The notes: generated from the letters alone by a model not told the origin. A stretch of DNA of 10,377 bases from DASWHR01 sp036398095 (GCA_036398095.1 DASWHR010000110.1:1-10377); one strand, 5' to 3'; shown: positions 1 through 6,639, numbered from the stretch's first letter. Made by a program: numbers and translations.

Positions 1-13
1 GCGTCGGTCGCAT
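1..13 (-). CDS. 5' end of a gene running off the left edge
   Basis: Only the start and first four codons (M-R-P-T) lie inside the window, so the product cannot be named. The start is supported by a near-perfect Shine-Dalgarno: the plus-strand bases ACCTCCTT at 20-27 read AAGGAGGT on the minus strand, six bases before the ATG at 13-11. The gene lies 78 bp downstream of the CheR-PAS gene on the same strand, so it is probably the third gene of a cheB-cheR operon. In comparable operons this place is often held by a histidine kinase or response regulator, but that is only a guess here. Confidence 0.6.
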
Positions 14-91
14 GCAAGAACCTCCTTCGTCAGGCGAGCTGTATTTGCCGTCACGATACCCAATATTCCCGTTGGGCAAAGCACGCCTGCC

Positions 92-1936
92 TCAGCGACT
101 TCCGGGTTGCGGGACCTCCATCACCAACACGACACCCGACACATCGCCGTCGAGATCCGTCAACGGTGAGACCGTAATGAAGCACTCGAACCGTCGCCCC
201 CGGCGGTCCACTGCGCTGAGGCTGATCCGCTCGTCGATGGCGCCTTCGATGCACGACTGAATCGAGTTTCGAAGATCGTCGACGGGCAACCCAATCTCCA
301 GATCGAAGAAGGCTCGCCCCGCGGTTTCGTGTTCACGCATCCCCCAAAACTCCTCGGCCGCCCGGCTCCACATCTGGACCGAAAGCGCGCGATCGAGCAC
401 CACGACCGCAGAGCGAATGCTCGTCAGGATCGACTGCAGGTAGGCGCTGGCCAGCGTCGCCTCTTCGGTTCGCCGCGCGAGTTCGTCGTTGACGGCCTGC
501 ACCTCGGCGTTGGTTGACTGCAGCTCTTCGTTGACCGTCTCCAGCTCTTCGTTGGACGCCTGCAACTCTTCGTTGGTGGTCTCCAGCTCTTCCACGGTCG
601 ACTGGAGCTCTTCGTTTGAGGTCTCCAGCTCCTCGTGAGCAGACTGCAATTCCTCGTTGGAGGTTTCAAGTTCTTGCCGCGCGCGCTCCAGCTCGTTGGA
701 TAGCGCCCGCTCACGGGTTCGGTCGCTGAACACGATGGTGCATCCGGCCGCTCCACCATCGGCGTCGAGCATCGGCTCGATGCCGACCTCGAAAACCAGA
801 TGCTGCCCTCCGCGGACCACCTCGACATCGTGCAGCCACACCGGCGCTGCAATGACATATGCGCGTTCGATCTGGGACCGCAACTCGATCGGCGTGTAGG
901 AGACATCGAGATCCTGGAAAGGGCGACCAACGTCCGAGGCCGTCAATCCGAACAGCTCGCGGGCCATCCGGTTGATTCCGATCGTTTGAAGGTCGGTGCC
1001 CAGAACGATCGCGGCGGCGCCGCCGGCCTCGAAGACCGAGGGCCACACCGTGGACCATTCGGGCGTCGCGTCCGAGGCGAGGGCGGCCGGCGGCGCCGCC
1101 CGTCCGGCACCGGCCGCCGGCTCGTTCGGATTCTTCCGGAAAACGCGCTGCCGCAGATCGACGAGAACGAACATGCCAGGATGCCGCATCATCAACTCGG
1201 CCTTGCCCAGAACCAGGATCCCGTCGTCCTGCAGCGCGAAGCGCAGATGGTCGAGCACGCGCTCCTGCGTTTCCAAGTTGAGGTACATCAGCACGTTGCG
1301 ACACGCGATGAGATCGATGCGCGATATCGGAGCGTGGCGAACCAGATCGTGAATTCCGAAGATGAGGGTCCGCCGCAAGTCGGGACGGAAAACAACGCGA
1401 TCCTCGCCGGCGGGTTCGAAGTATTTGGCGCGCAGGCTTGCCTCGATCGGTTCCACAGCCTTGCTCGAATAGGCGCCGGCCCGCGCGATCGCGAGAGCGT
1501 CCTCGTCGATGTCGGTCGCGAAGATTTTCACTCGCCTGCGAAACTCCTTCTCGCCCAGAGCCTCCACCAGCAAGATGGCGAGCGAATAGGCCTCCTCTCC
1601 CGAAGAGCAGCCGGCGCTCCAGACCCGAATCGGCTCGTCGGGGTCCTTGCCCTTGAGCAGCGCCGGGATCGCGTCGGCCGCCAGGTAACGCCACACGGCC
1701 GCATCGCGGAAGAAGGAAGTGACGTTGATGAGGATGGTGTTGAGCAGCGCGACGACCTCGTCGGGTTGAACCTCCAAGTAATCCTCGTAGTACGACAGCT
1801 CGACGCCGATGTCGGTCAGGCGCCGGTCGACCCGCCGCGCGAGGCTGTTCCTTTTGTAGCCGGTGAAGTCGAACCCGCGCGTATCCTTGAGATAGTGGAG
1901 CAGTGAGTCGAGGGCCGGATCGTCCGGATCAACCAT
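92..1936 (-). CDS. cheR: CheR-type methyltransferase with PAS, coiled coil and PAS domains
   Basis: The 614-aa protein begins with a CheR methyltransferase, which uses SAM to methylate glutamates of receptors or other signalling proteins. The N-terminal all-alpha domain covers about residues 5-70. The motif NVTSFFRD is at 71-78, the SAM-binding stretch RVWSAGCSSGEEAYSLA at 104-120, and CRNVLMYL at 212-219. A PAS-like domain follows (about 300-412), then a coiled coil of alternating ELETSNE and ELQSxxE heptads (about 423-490), then a second PAS domain (about 500-610). This CheR-PAS-coiled-coil order is known from CheB/CheR-PAS-kinase fusions, but no kinase domain is attached here. The ATG overlaps the cheB stop by 8 nt, implying translational coupling. 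No receptor or flagellar gene is in view, so the methylation target is unknown and may not be a chemoreceptor. Confidence 0.93.
   Translation of the reverse strand: MVDPDDPALDSLLHYLKDTRGFDFTGYKRNSLARRVDRRLTDIGVELSYYEDYLEVQPDEVVALLNTILINVTSFFRDAAVWRYLAADAIPALLKGKDPDEPIRVWSAGCSSGEEAYSLAILLVEALGEKEFRRRVKIFATDIDEDALAIARAGAYSSKAVEPIEASLRAKYFEPAGEDRVVFRPDLRRTLIFGIHDLVRHAPISRIDLIACRNVLMYLNLETQERVLDHLRFALQDDGILVLGKAELMMRHPGMFVLVDLRQRVFRKNPNEPAAGAGRAAPPAALASDATPEWSTVWPSVFEAGGAAAIVLGTDLQTIGINRMARELFGLTASDVGRPFQDLDVSYTPIELRSQIERAYVIAAPVWLHDVEVVRGGQHLVFEVGIEPMLDADGGAAGCTIVFSDRTRERALSNELERARQELETSNEELQSAHEELETSNEELQSTVEELETTNEELQASNEELETVNEELQSTNAEVQAVNDELARRTEEATLASAYLQSILTSIRSAVVVLDRALSVQMWSRAAEEFWGMREHETAGRAFFDLEIGLPVDDLRNSIQSCIEGAIDERISLSAVDRRGRRFECFITVSPLTDLDGDVSGVVLVMEVPQPGSR
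476..670 (-). repeat. Heptad-encoding internal repeat in the CheR-PAS gene
   Basis: About nine tandem 21-bp units, related as 42-bp pairs, encode alternating ELETSNE and ELQSxxE heptads (residues about 423-487). On the plus strand they appear as recurring AGCTCTTCGTTGG-like words. The repeats build a long, acidic, parallel coiled coil between the two PAS domains. Similar heptads are typical of CheR-PAS proteins, so this is a protein-structural repeat and not a mobile or regulatory one. It could recombine to change linker length in whole heptads. Confidence 0.85.
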
Positions 1937-2606
1937 CCGTCACCTCTTGAACCACCAGCCGCACCAGCGCGCCGGCGATCTCGTCGACGGGAAGAACGAA
2001 GTCGACGCATCCGGTCTTGATCGACGCCTCCGGCATCGAAAAGAACTCCGACGTGGCTTCGTCCTGCGCGACGACGGTCCCGCCCATCTTCTTTACCGCT
2101 TCGACGCCCAAGGCTCCGTCAACACCCGAGCCTGTCAACACGACCGCGATCGCCCGGTCGCCGTAGGCGGCGGCGACCGATTCGAACAGCAAATCCGCGG
2201 AGGGACGCACGAAGTGCACCAGAGCCGTGTGACTCAGCGACATGGAGCCGTCGGCGTTGACCAGAAGATGGCTGTCGGGAGGCGCGACGAACACCGAGCG
2301 TGGCCGAAGTTTGCCTTCGTTCGTCGCGATAACCGTGTCGAGCGGGGTGTGTCGTCCGAGGATGTCGGCAAGCAGGCTCTTGTGCCGCGGATCCAGATGC
2401 TGGACGATGACCACGGCGGCGGGAAAATCGGCCGGCAGCCCGGAGAGCACGGTTTTCAAAGCCGTCACCCCCCCGGCCGAGGAGGCAACGGCCACGACGT
2501 CGAACGCCGCGCGTGGCGCCGGAATGATCGGCTCCACGCCCGCAGGCAAGTCGGCGTCGCCTTGCATACCTCTCCCATTCGACCCATCATTGTCCACTGA
2601 CTGCAT
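1929..2606 (-). CDS. cheB: CheB-type methylesterase without receiver domain
   Basis: The 225-aa protein is a stand-alone CheB catalytic domain, which hydrolyses glutamyl methyl esters (and in classic CheB deamidates glutamine). The catalytic triad can be read directly: Ser43 in VASSAGG, His70 in VQHLDP and Asp163 in LTGSGVDGALG. Classic CheB carries an N-terminal receiver that inhibits and activates the esterase. Here only about 37 poorly conserved residues precede the domain, so activity is not controlled in cis by phosphorylation. The start is uncertain: ATG at 2606 has a poor G-rich ribosome site, and ATG at 2567 (212 aa) follows GGGAGAGG at short spacing. Both keep the whole domain. The open frame continues further upstream, but that part is antisense to the gene at 2679-3170. 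cheB precedes and overlaps cheR by 8 nt, pairing opposing enzymes in one operon. Confidence 0.92.
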   Translation of the reverse strand: MQSVDNDGSNGRGMQGDADLPAGVEPIIPAPRAAFDVVAVASSAGGVTALKTVLSGLPADFPAAVVIVQHLDPRHKSLLADILGRHTPLDTVIATNEGKLRPRSVFVAPPDSHLLVNADGSMSLSHTALVHFVRPSADLLFESVAAAYGDRAIAVVLTGSGVDGALGVEAVKKMGGTVVAQDEATSEFFSMPEASIKTGCVDFVLPVDEIAGALVRLVVQEVTDG

Positions 2607-2678
2607 CCTAGCGCAGACCCCCCAAAACGAGTTACGCGGCCCCGACGATTGCCTCTCGGCTCCAAAAGGAGGATCATT

Positions 2679-3170
2679 GTGACGAGTAGTCCTTGGCGGA
2701 ACGATGTGCAAGAGGGCGTGGTGATGAGGCAGTATCTGATCTTGACCGGTGTCGACGGCCCCTACATCGTGGCCGAGGCCGCGTCGGATCCCGGGTCTGA
2801 GGACGGCTTCCTCGCCGCGCTCGCCGGCGCCAACGCCCGAATCCGAGGTCGCAACGAGCTGCTCTGCGACCCGCGTCTGCGCGAAGCGTTGTTTCGATGG
2901 GAAGCCGGCGACGACACGCACCTCGAGAACGAGAGCGTGTTGCTTGCGAAAGCCGACTCGCCGATCGGCAGCGAGGTCCGGCCGAGGCTGCGGATGATAC
3001 TCGGCAATGCCCGATTGACGGCCGTGCACGACGCGTTGGAGGCGAACATGGCGCGAGCGCGCCGCGCGCAAGCAGCCGCCGCCGCGAGTTCCAGCGCCCT
3101 TGCCGAAATCCGGGCGCGCAGTGCCGCGTACCGCGAGAGGGCGCGGGCAAGAAAGGGTGAGATCGGATGA
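2679..3170 (+). CDS. Unrecognised protein paired with an Xre regulator
   Basis: I do not recognise this 163-aa protein. The start is GTG at 2679, chosen because AAAGGAGG (2665-2672) sits six bases upstream. An ATG at 2724 would give a 148-aa form beginning MRQYLILTG. The N-terminal third has a short beta-like stretch (MRQYLILTGVDGPYIVAEA). The middle is acidic with Leu and Arg (NELLCDPRLREALFRWEAGD), and the last 50 residues are an Ala/Arg-rich probable helix. There is no signal peptide or membrane segment. Its stop overlaps the start of the HTH gene (ATGA, 4 nt), so the two are surely co-translated and probably function together. Regulator pairs of this kind occur in toxin-antitoxin and phage-like modules, but no toxin fold is recognisable, so function is left open. 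Confidence 0.82.
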   Translation: MTSSPWRNDVQEGVVMRQYLILTGVDGPYIVAEAASDPGSEDGFLAALAGANARIRGRNELLCDPRLREALFRWEAGDDTHLENESVLLAKADSPIGSEVRPRLRMILGNARLTAVHDALEANMARARRAQAAAAASSSALAEIRARSAAYRERARARKGEIG

Positions 3171-3535
3171 CAGACGACTCCCTTCCTGTTGAAGAAAGGA
3201 ACCCTGCGCAGGAAATGACATTCGGAGCGCGGCTCGTCAGGGAACGTGAACGAGCCGGGTTGAGCCAATCCGAAGTCGAGGCTCGATGCGGGATCCCAAA
3301 GACGACGCTGTCGCGCTACGAGAACGACCACATCCTCCCATCGATCCATAGCCTGCACCGGCTGGCCCGAGCCCTCGGCTGCGAAGAATCCGATCTGGTC
3401 GGCGAGGATCCGGGCCCGATCGCAGCGTTCGCAACGGCGCTGTTGGACGCCGGCGTCGAGATCGCATCGAACGAAGAGGCGCGTGCGCTTGCCGCATACG
3501 TCGCCGAGCTGCTCGCCGAGAGCAAATCTGGCTGA
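3167..3535 (+). CDS. Xre-family helix-turn-helix transcriptional regulator
   Basis: The 122-aa protein carries a canonical HTH_3/Xre DNA-binding domain at about residues 19-75. It includes the ARLVRERERAGLSQSEVEA helix, the turn CGIPKTTLSRYEND, and the LPSIHSLHRLARALG tail. The C-terminal 45 residues (about 78-122) are Ala-rich and helical and may mediate dimerisation or contact with the product of the upstream gene. The ATG at 3167 overlaps the preceding stop by 4 nt. A second in-frame ATG at 3215 follows an AGGA and would remove only the unstructured leader. Members of this family commonly repress their own operon, so the short divergent region 2607-2678 shared with cheB is a likely target. 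That is inference, as no clear operator was identified there. Confidence 0.9.
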   Translation: MTDDSLPVEERNPAQEMTFGARLVRERERAGLSQSEVEARCGIPKTTLSRYENDHILPSIHSLHRLARALGCEESDLVGEDPGPIAAFATALLDAGVEIASNEEARALAAYVAELLAESKSG

Positions 3536-3548
3536 CGGGTTGCCCGTC
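3534..3548 (+). terminator. Short hairpin after the Xre gene
   Basis: GACGGG (3534-3539) and CCCGTC (3543-3548) form a perfect 6-bp stem with a 3-nt loop, starting inside the Xre stop codon. There is no T-tract after it, so it is at best a weak or factor-dependent terminator. Confidence 0.25.
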
Positions 3549-3551
3549 CTG

Positions 3552-3567
3552 CCAATGGCATAATTGG
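3552..3567 (+). promoter_or_regulatory. Possible promoter/dyad before the first NarL-type gene
   Basis: CCAAT (3552-3556) and ATTGG (3563-3567) form a small dyad. Within it CATAAT (3559-3564) resembles a -10 box in otherwise GC-rich DNA. No convincing -35 box lies at the standard distance. If used, transcription would start near 3571 and leave a leader of about 105 nt before the GTG at 3677. Confidence 0.25.
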
Positions 3568-3676
3568 GACTGGTCAAGCAACCCCGACATCCCTACCCTT
3601 AAGCGAGCAAGCAAGCCGCCCCCCCCCGTCCGGACTGGTCGAGGGATTGTTCCCCCAAGAGGGAAAGGGTTTCCGG

Positions 3677-4339
3677 GTGACCATTTCGATCACGACGTTG
3701 ACGACCGTGCTCATCGTCGATCCGCAGCAATGCTTTGCGGAGGCGCTGGGAGCGGCCGTCGACCGCGAGCCGGACCTTCGGCTGCACGGCATTGCGTCCA
3801 CGCTCGCCGAAGCAATCGACGCAGCGTCGGCCGAGCGGCCGGACGTCGTTGTCACCGAAGCGATCCTTCCCGACGGTGACTGCATCGACGTCGCTGCCGC
3901 ATTCGACGCGATCGATCCTCCCCCATGCATCATCGTTCTGTCGGGCCGCGACGACACGACGCTGATCCTGCGCGCCGTCGCATCCAGCGTCTGCGGATTC
4001 TTGCCGAAAACGTGCTCGCTCGGAGAGATCCTGCGAGTCGTCCGCGGAGCCGGAAACGGAGGGACGCTCATCGATGCGACGTTCATTCTGAAGGCGCTCG
4101 ACGGGACGGCGATCAACCCCGAAGCCTCTCGCGACCGCCGCGGCGGGCTCACCGAACGCGAAGCCGAAGTCCTGATGCTGATGGGCGACGGGCTGGACGC
4201 GCAGTCGATCGCGACTCGCCTGATGATCACGATTCACACCGCGCGCAGCCACATCAAGAGCATCCTCGCCAAGCTCCACGTCAACCGGCAGGTGGATGCG
4301 ATCCTGCGCGCGCAGCGCGACGGGCTGATCGCCCAATGA
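3677..4339 (+). CDS. NarL/LuxR-type response regulator with Glu at the phospho-acceptor site
   Basis: The 220-aa protein has an N-terminal receiver-like domain (about 10-125) and a C-terminal LuxR/GerE HTH (about 148-210, LTEREAEVL through ARSHIKSILAKLHV). In the receiver the usual acidic pair is D15-P16 (LIVDPQQ). The motif normally read as D-x-x-L-P-D-G-D here reads TEAILPDGD, with Glu61 (codon GAA, 3857-3859) in place of the phosphorylated Asp. The Ser (VLSGRDD) and Lys (GFLPKT) switch residues remain. An Asp-to-Glu change often mimics the phosphorylated state, so the protein may bind DNA without a kinase. I chose GTG at 3677 because GGGAAAGGG lies seven bases upstream. A TTG at 3647 would add ten residues but has a badly spaced ribosome site. 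Confidence 0.92.
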   Translation: MTISITTLTTVLIVDPQQCFAEALGAAVDREPDLRLHGIASTLAEAIDAASAERPDVVVTEAILPDGDCIDVAAAFDAIDPPPCIIVLSGRDDTTLILRAVASSVCGFLPKTCSLGEILRVVRGAGNGGTLIDATFILKALDGTAINPEASRDRRGGLTEREAEVLMLMGDGLDAQSIATRLMITIHTARSHIKSILAKLHVNRQVDAILRAQRDGLIAQ

Positions 4340-4509
4340 CGGGGCGCTGAGCACCCGCCACGTTGCGGCTTCCGTCATCCCCAACATTGGCAAGCCCCCT
4401 CCCGCACTCTCGGGATAGGTGATCACTAACTTTGGGATTCGATTCCCGGGATCCCGCCGTCGATGAACCCAGAAGAGGGGAGGGAGATCCCCGACCGAAG
4501 GGGGGAATC

Positions 4510-4656
4510 ATGGTTTCGATCGACTTCAGCGATGACGATGCCGGCGCTCCGGACCCGTCCGTCGCGGCAGCCTTTGTGACGCGCCGCACCCGAACCGCGG
4601 CGCTGGCCGGCTTGCTCTTGATCCCGCGGCCGGCCATCCGGACGCTGTCGCCATGA
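4510..4656 (+). CDS. Possible 48-aa small protein or leader peptide coupled to the next regulator
   Basis: An ATG at 4510 follows AAGGGGGG (4499-4505) by four bases and opens a 48-codon frame. Its TGA (4654-4656) overlaps the ATG of the next regulator (4653) in an ATGA. That regulator has no Shine-Dalgarno of its own, which makes translational coupling through this frame plausible. The peptide starts MVSIDFSDDDAGAPDPS (acidic) and ends in an Arg-containing, mildly hydrophobic part with AALAGLLLIP. No family is recognised. It could be a true small protein or simply a leader that delivers ribosomes. The 170 bp before it (4340-4509) hold only short palindromes (GTGATCAC at 4419-4426, CGGGATCCCG at 4447-4456) and no other gene. 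Confidence 0.5.
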   Translation: MVSIDFSDDDAGAPDPSVAAAFVTRRTRTAALAGLLLIPRPAIRTLSP

Positions 4657-5303
4657 CGCAGGACGCGCGATTGATGGTGGTGGACGCTCACCAAGCGTGC
4701 CGGTTCGCGGTTTCGCAGACGATCGCCCGCAGCGGCGATCCGCTGACGATCGTCGCGGAGGCAGGATGCGAATCGGGGGCGCTAGCGGCGGCCGCCGGCT
4801 GCGCGCCGGACGCGATCCTGGTCGGCCTCGACGGTCCACGTTCGCTTGAGATCCTCCGACGCCTCGTTGAGGCGCAGCCGGGGATCGGCATCCTGGCGGT
4901 GGCGGACGCCGATGGAAACGAAACGATCATGGACGCGATTCGCGCCGGCGCGTCCGGCATCGTGTCCCGATCGACGGACCCGCCCGCGGTCATTCGGGCA
5001 CTCCTTCGCATCGCCGGCGGCGAACATGCCTTCGACGGGTCGGTCGCGCTGGCCGACGTCGTCGAACTGGTGCGCGAAACATCCAACGAGCCTCCATACC
5101 CTTCGCTGACGGGACGCGAGCGGGAGGTGCTCGACCGGCTCGCCACGGGACTGAGCGCGAAGGAGATTGCCGGGCGATTGTTCGTGAGCCGCCGCACGGT
5201 GGAGAGCCACCTCGCGAACGTCTATCGCAAGCTCGGCGTGCACGGACGCATCCAGGCGACGCTCGCCTACCGGCGGCACCCTGCGTGGAGGCGATCATCG
5301 TGA
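4653..5303 (+). CDS. NarL/LuxR-type regulator with degenerate receiver domain
   Basis: The 216-aa protein combines a receiver-like fold (about 5-120) with an intact LuxR/GerE HTH (about 150-208, LTGREREVLDRLATGLSAKEIA through RRTVESHLANVYRKLGV). The receiver has lost its chemistry. The acidic pair is D11-A12 (VVDAHQ). The phospho-Asp position in PDAILVG is Gly58 (codon GGC, 4824-4826). The Thr/Ser of the fifth region is Ala (LAVADADG), and the conserved Lys appears to be Arg (GIVSRS). It therefore probably cannot be phosphorylated and may be controlled by dimerisation, ligand binding or partner proteins. It is coupled to the small ORF upstream and to the lone receiver downstream by 4-nt overlaps, so these three are one translational unit. 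Confidence 0.92.
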   Translation: MTQDARLMVVDAHQACRFAVSQTIARSGDPLTIVAEAGCESGALAAAAGCAPDAILVGLDGPRSLEILRRLVEAQPGIGILAVADADGNETIMDAIRAGASGIVSRSTDPPAVIRALLRIAGGEHAFDGSVALADVVELVRETSNEPPYPSLTGREREVLDRLATGLSAKEIAGRLFVSRRTVESHLANVYRKLGVHGRIQATLAYRRHPAWRRSS

Positions 5304-5701
5304 GCGCGATACGGATCCTTGTGGCCGATGACAACGACGACATTCTTGGGTTCCTGATGTTCGTGCTGTCCGACGCCGGCTATGACGTCCGCACCGTCCG
5401 GACGGGTTCCGAGATCGTGCCGGCGCTGCGACGCCACCGGCCGTCCGTCGTCCTGATGGACATGCAACTGGGCGACATGGACGGCCTGGACGCGACGCGA
5501 GCGATCAAGTCGGATCCCACCACGAGCCACACTGCCGTGATCGTGTACTCGGCCCACGCGCAACAAAGCGACCACGACGCCGCTCGAACGGCCGGGTGCG
5601 ATGCCTATCTGGTGAAACCCAGCCCGATCGATCACATCATCGGAACCATCGAATCGCTTCACCATCGCCGCGACGCCCGTCAGCGACGAGCCGACGCGTG
5701 A
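5300..5701 (+). CDS. Single-domain CheY-like response regulator receiver
   Basis: The 133-aa protein is one receiver domain with every key residue present: Asp10-Asp11 (VADDNDD), phospho-Asp54 (VVLMDMQLGDMDG), Ser84 (VIVYSAH) and Lys106 (AYLVKP). It has no output domain, so it should act by phosphorylation-dependent protein contact or as an intermediate in a phosphorelay. The start is GTG at 5300, overlapping the preceding TGA by 4 nt, with GGAGG at 5287-5291 eight bases upstream. A GTG at 5285 is also in frame but lacks such a site. It is the only fully intact receiver in the window and is the natural phosphate acceptor for the nearby kinases. The C-terminal tail is basic (HHRRDARQRRADA). 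Confidence 0.93.
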   Translation: MSAIRILVADDNDDILGFLMFVLSDAGYDVRTVRTGSEIVPALRRHRPSVVLMDMQLGDMDGLDATRAIKSDPTTSHTAVIVYSAHAQQSDHDAARTAGCDAYLVKPSPIDHIIGTIESLHHRRDARQRRADA

Positions 5702-5735
5702 CCGGCGCGCGCATCCTCGTCCCCGCGCGCGCCGG
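5702..5735. terminator. Strong hairpin between convergent genes
   Basis: An 11-bp perfect GC stem (5702-5712 with 5725-5735) encloses a 12-nt loop. It lies exactly between the stop of the lone receiver gene (5701, plus) and the stop of the kinase gene (5749, minus). It is symmetrical and so could serve both genes. There is no long T-tract, only TTTCT at 5746-5750, so intrinsic termination is uncertain. Confidence 0.45.
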
Positions 5736-5748
5736 CGCGCCGTCGTTT

Positions 5749-6489
5749 CTACTCCGTGCCGTCGGGAATGAACACGCGAAACGAGGCGCCGCCGCCCGGA
5801 CGATCCTGAACCCACGCCCGGCCGCCGTGCATTTCCGCGAATCGCGCGACGAGCGACAGTCCCACACCCGAGCCCCGAGTTTGGCCGCCGGATACGAACG
5901 CTTCAAATACTCGCTGCTTTTCGCCGTCCGGAACGCCGGGTCCTGCGTCGTCGACCACGATCAGGCCGCCGTCGGAGCGTGGGCGAACCCGCACCCACAC
6001 GGGACTGCCGTTGGACGTGTGCTTCAGCGCATTGACAATGAGGTTGTCGATGATCCGGTCCACCAGCGCCGCGTCGGCGTTCGCAAGGACCGGCTTGGTA
6101 TCGACACGGATCCGGTTGTCGGCGGCCGGCTGCGACGCTACGGTGTTGCGCGCAACCTCGGCGAGATCGATCAGTTCGAGGCGAAGACCGTTCGGGGATC
6201 GAGCGCGCTCGAGATCGAGCAACCCGGAAAGCAGCCGGTCCATGGCGACGACGTTGACGCCCAGCCGATCGAACAGGAGCGTCCGCATCGACGCGTCGAT
6301 GTCGCCTCGACGGAGCGTGTGCGCGAAGCCGGAGATGGCGGTCATGCGCGACCGCAGATCGTGCGCTACGGCAAGCAGGAACGGGTCGCTTCGCGCGCTC
6401 GGCAGCACATCGTGACTCTTTGGAAGAGTGTTGGCAAAGTCGGCCATTGTCACATCCAGCAACAGAAGGGGCTTCTCCGACGCACCCAT
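5749..6489 (-). CDS. Soluble sensor-less histidine kinase, catalytically intact
   Basis: The 246-aa protein consists of a short leader, a HisKA dimerisation domain and a HATPase_c domain. The phospho-acceptor is His43 in LLAVAHDLRSRMTAISG. The N box DNLIVNALKH (Asn153), the G1 box VVDDAGPGVPD (Asp181) and the G2 box GSGVGLSLVARF (about 206) are all canonical. No membrane segment or recognisable sensor precedes the His, so input must come through partners. The start is uncertain: ATG at 6489 and ATG at 6447 are both possible and neither has a strong ribosome site. The open frame extends further upstream through an AT-richer repeat region (see findings). The gene converges with the lone receiver gene and is divergent from the small HisKA_3-like gene. 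Phosphotransfer to the lone receiver is plausible but inferred. Confidence 0.9.
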   Translation of the reverse strand: MGASEKPLLLLDVTMADFANTLPKSHDVLPSARSDPFLLAVAHDLRSRMTAISGFAHTLRRGDIDASMRTLLFDRLGVNVVAMDRLLSGLLDLERARSPNGLRLELIDLAEVARNTVASQPAADNRIRVDTKPVLANADAALVDRIIDNLIVNALKHTSNGSPVWVRVRPRSDGGLIVVDDAGPGVPDGEKQRVFEAFVSGGQTRGSGVGLSLVARFAEMHGGRAWVQDRPGGGASFRVFIPDGTE

Positions 6490-6597
6490 CCTGACGCCGC
6501 ACCCGGCCACGGACAATGATCCGCAAGGATGAAACTCGTGGGCACGAATGACGAGGCGATAGCCCGGGCCGGGGGACAAGTCCTTGCATCGCGGCCG

Positions 6598-6639
6598 GCC
6601 ATTTACGAAGATGCCATTTACAAAGATGCCATCTTTCTG
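6598..6639. repeat. Tandem 15-bp direct repeat in a divergent intergenic region
   Basis: GCCATTTACGAAGAT (6598-6612) is followed directly by GCCATTTACAAAGAT (6613-6627, one mismatch) and a partial third copy GCCATCTTTCTG (6628-6639). It lies in the 231-bp region between two divergent signalling genes and is clearly more AT-rich than its surroundings. A small dyad GTAA-GACT-TTAC is at 6655-6666. Tandem sites phased at 15 bp could be a regulator's binding site. Alternatively they could be the coding remnant described in the findings. Confidence 0.6.

Noticed and set aside
59..76. CCCAA...TTGGG inverted repeat after the cheR stop as a terminator
   Set aside because: The stem is only 5 bp with no T-tract, and a gene with a strong ribosome site begins just downstream on the same strand, which suggests read-through.
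800..1906. Long plus-strand open frame of 368 codons opposite the CheR gene
   Set aside because: It is antisense to a gene with clear CheR and PAS motifs, its translation has no recognisable domain, and long antisense frames are common at this GC content.
2607..3221. Extension of the CheB frame upstream by about 205 codons
   Set aside because: This part is antisense to the two plus-strand genes, one of which is an unmistakable HTH regulator, and shows no receiver domain or other motif.
5596..6519. Plus-strand open frame of 307 codons opposite the first kinase
   Set aside because: It has no ribosome site or domain and is antisense to a kinase with all catalytic boxes.
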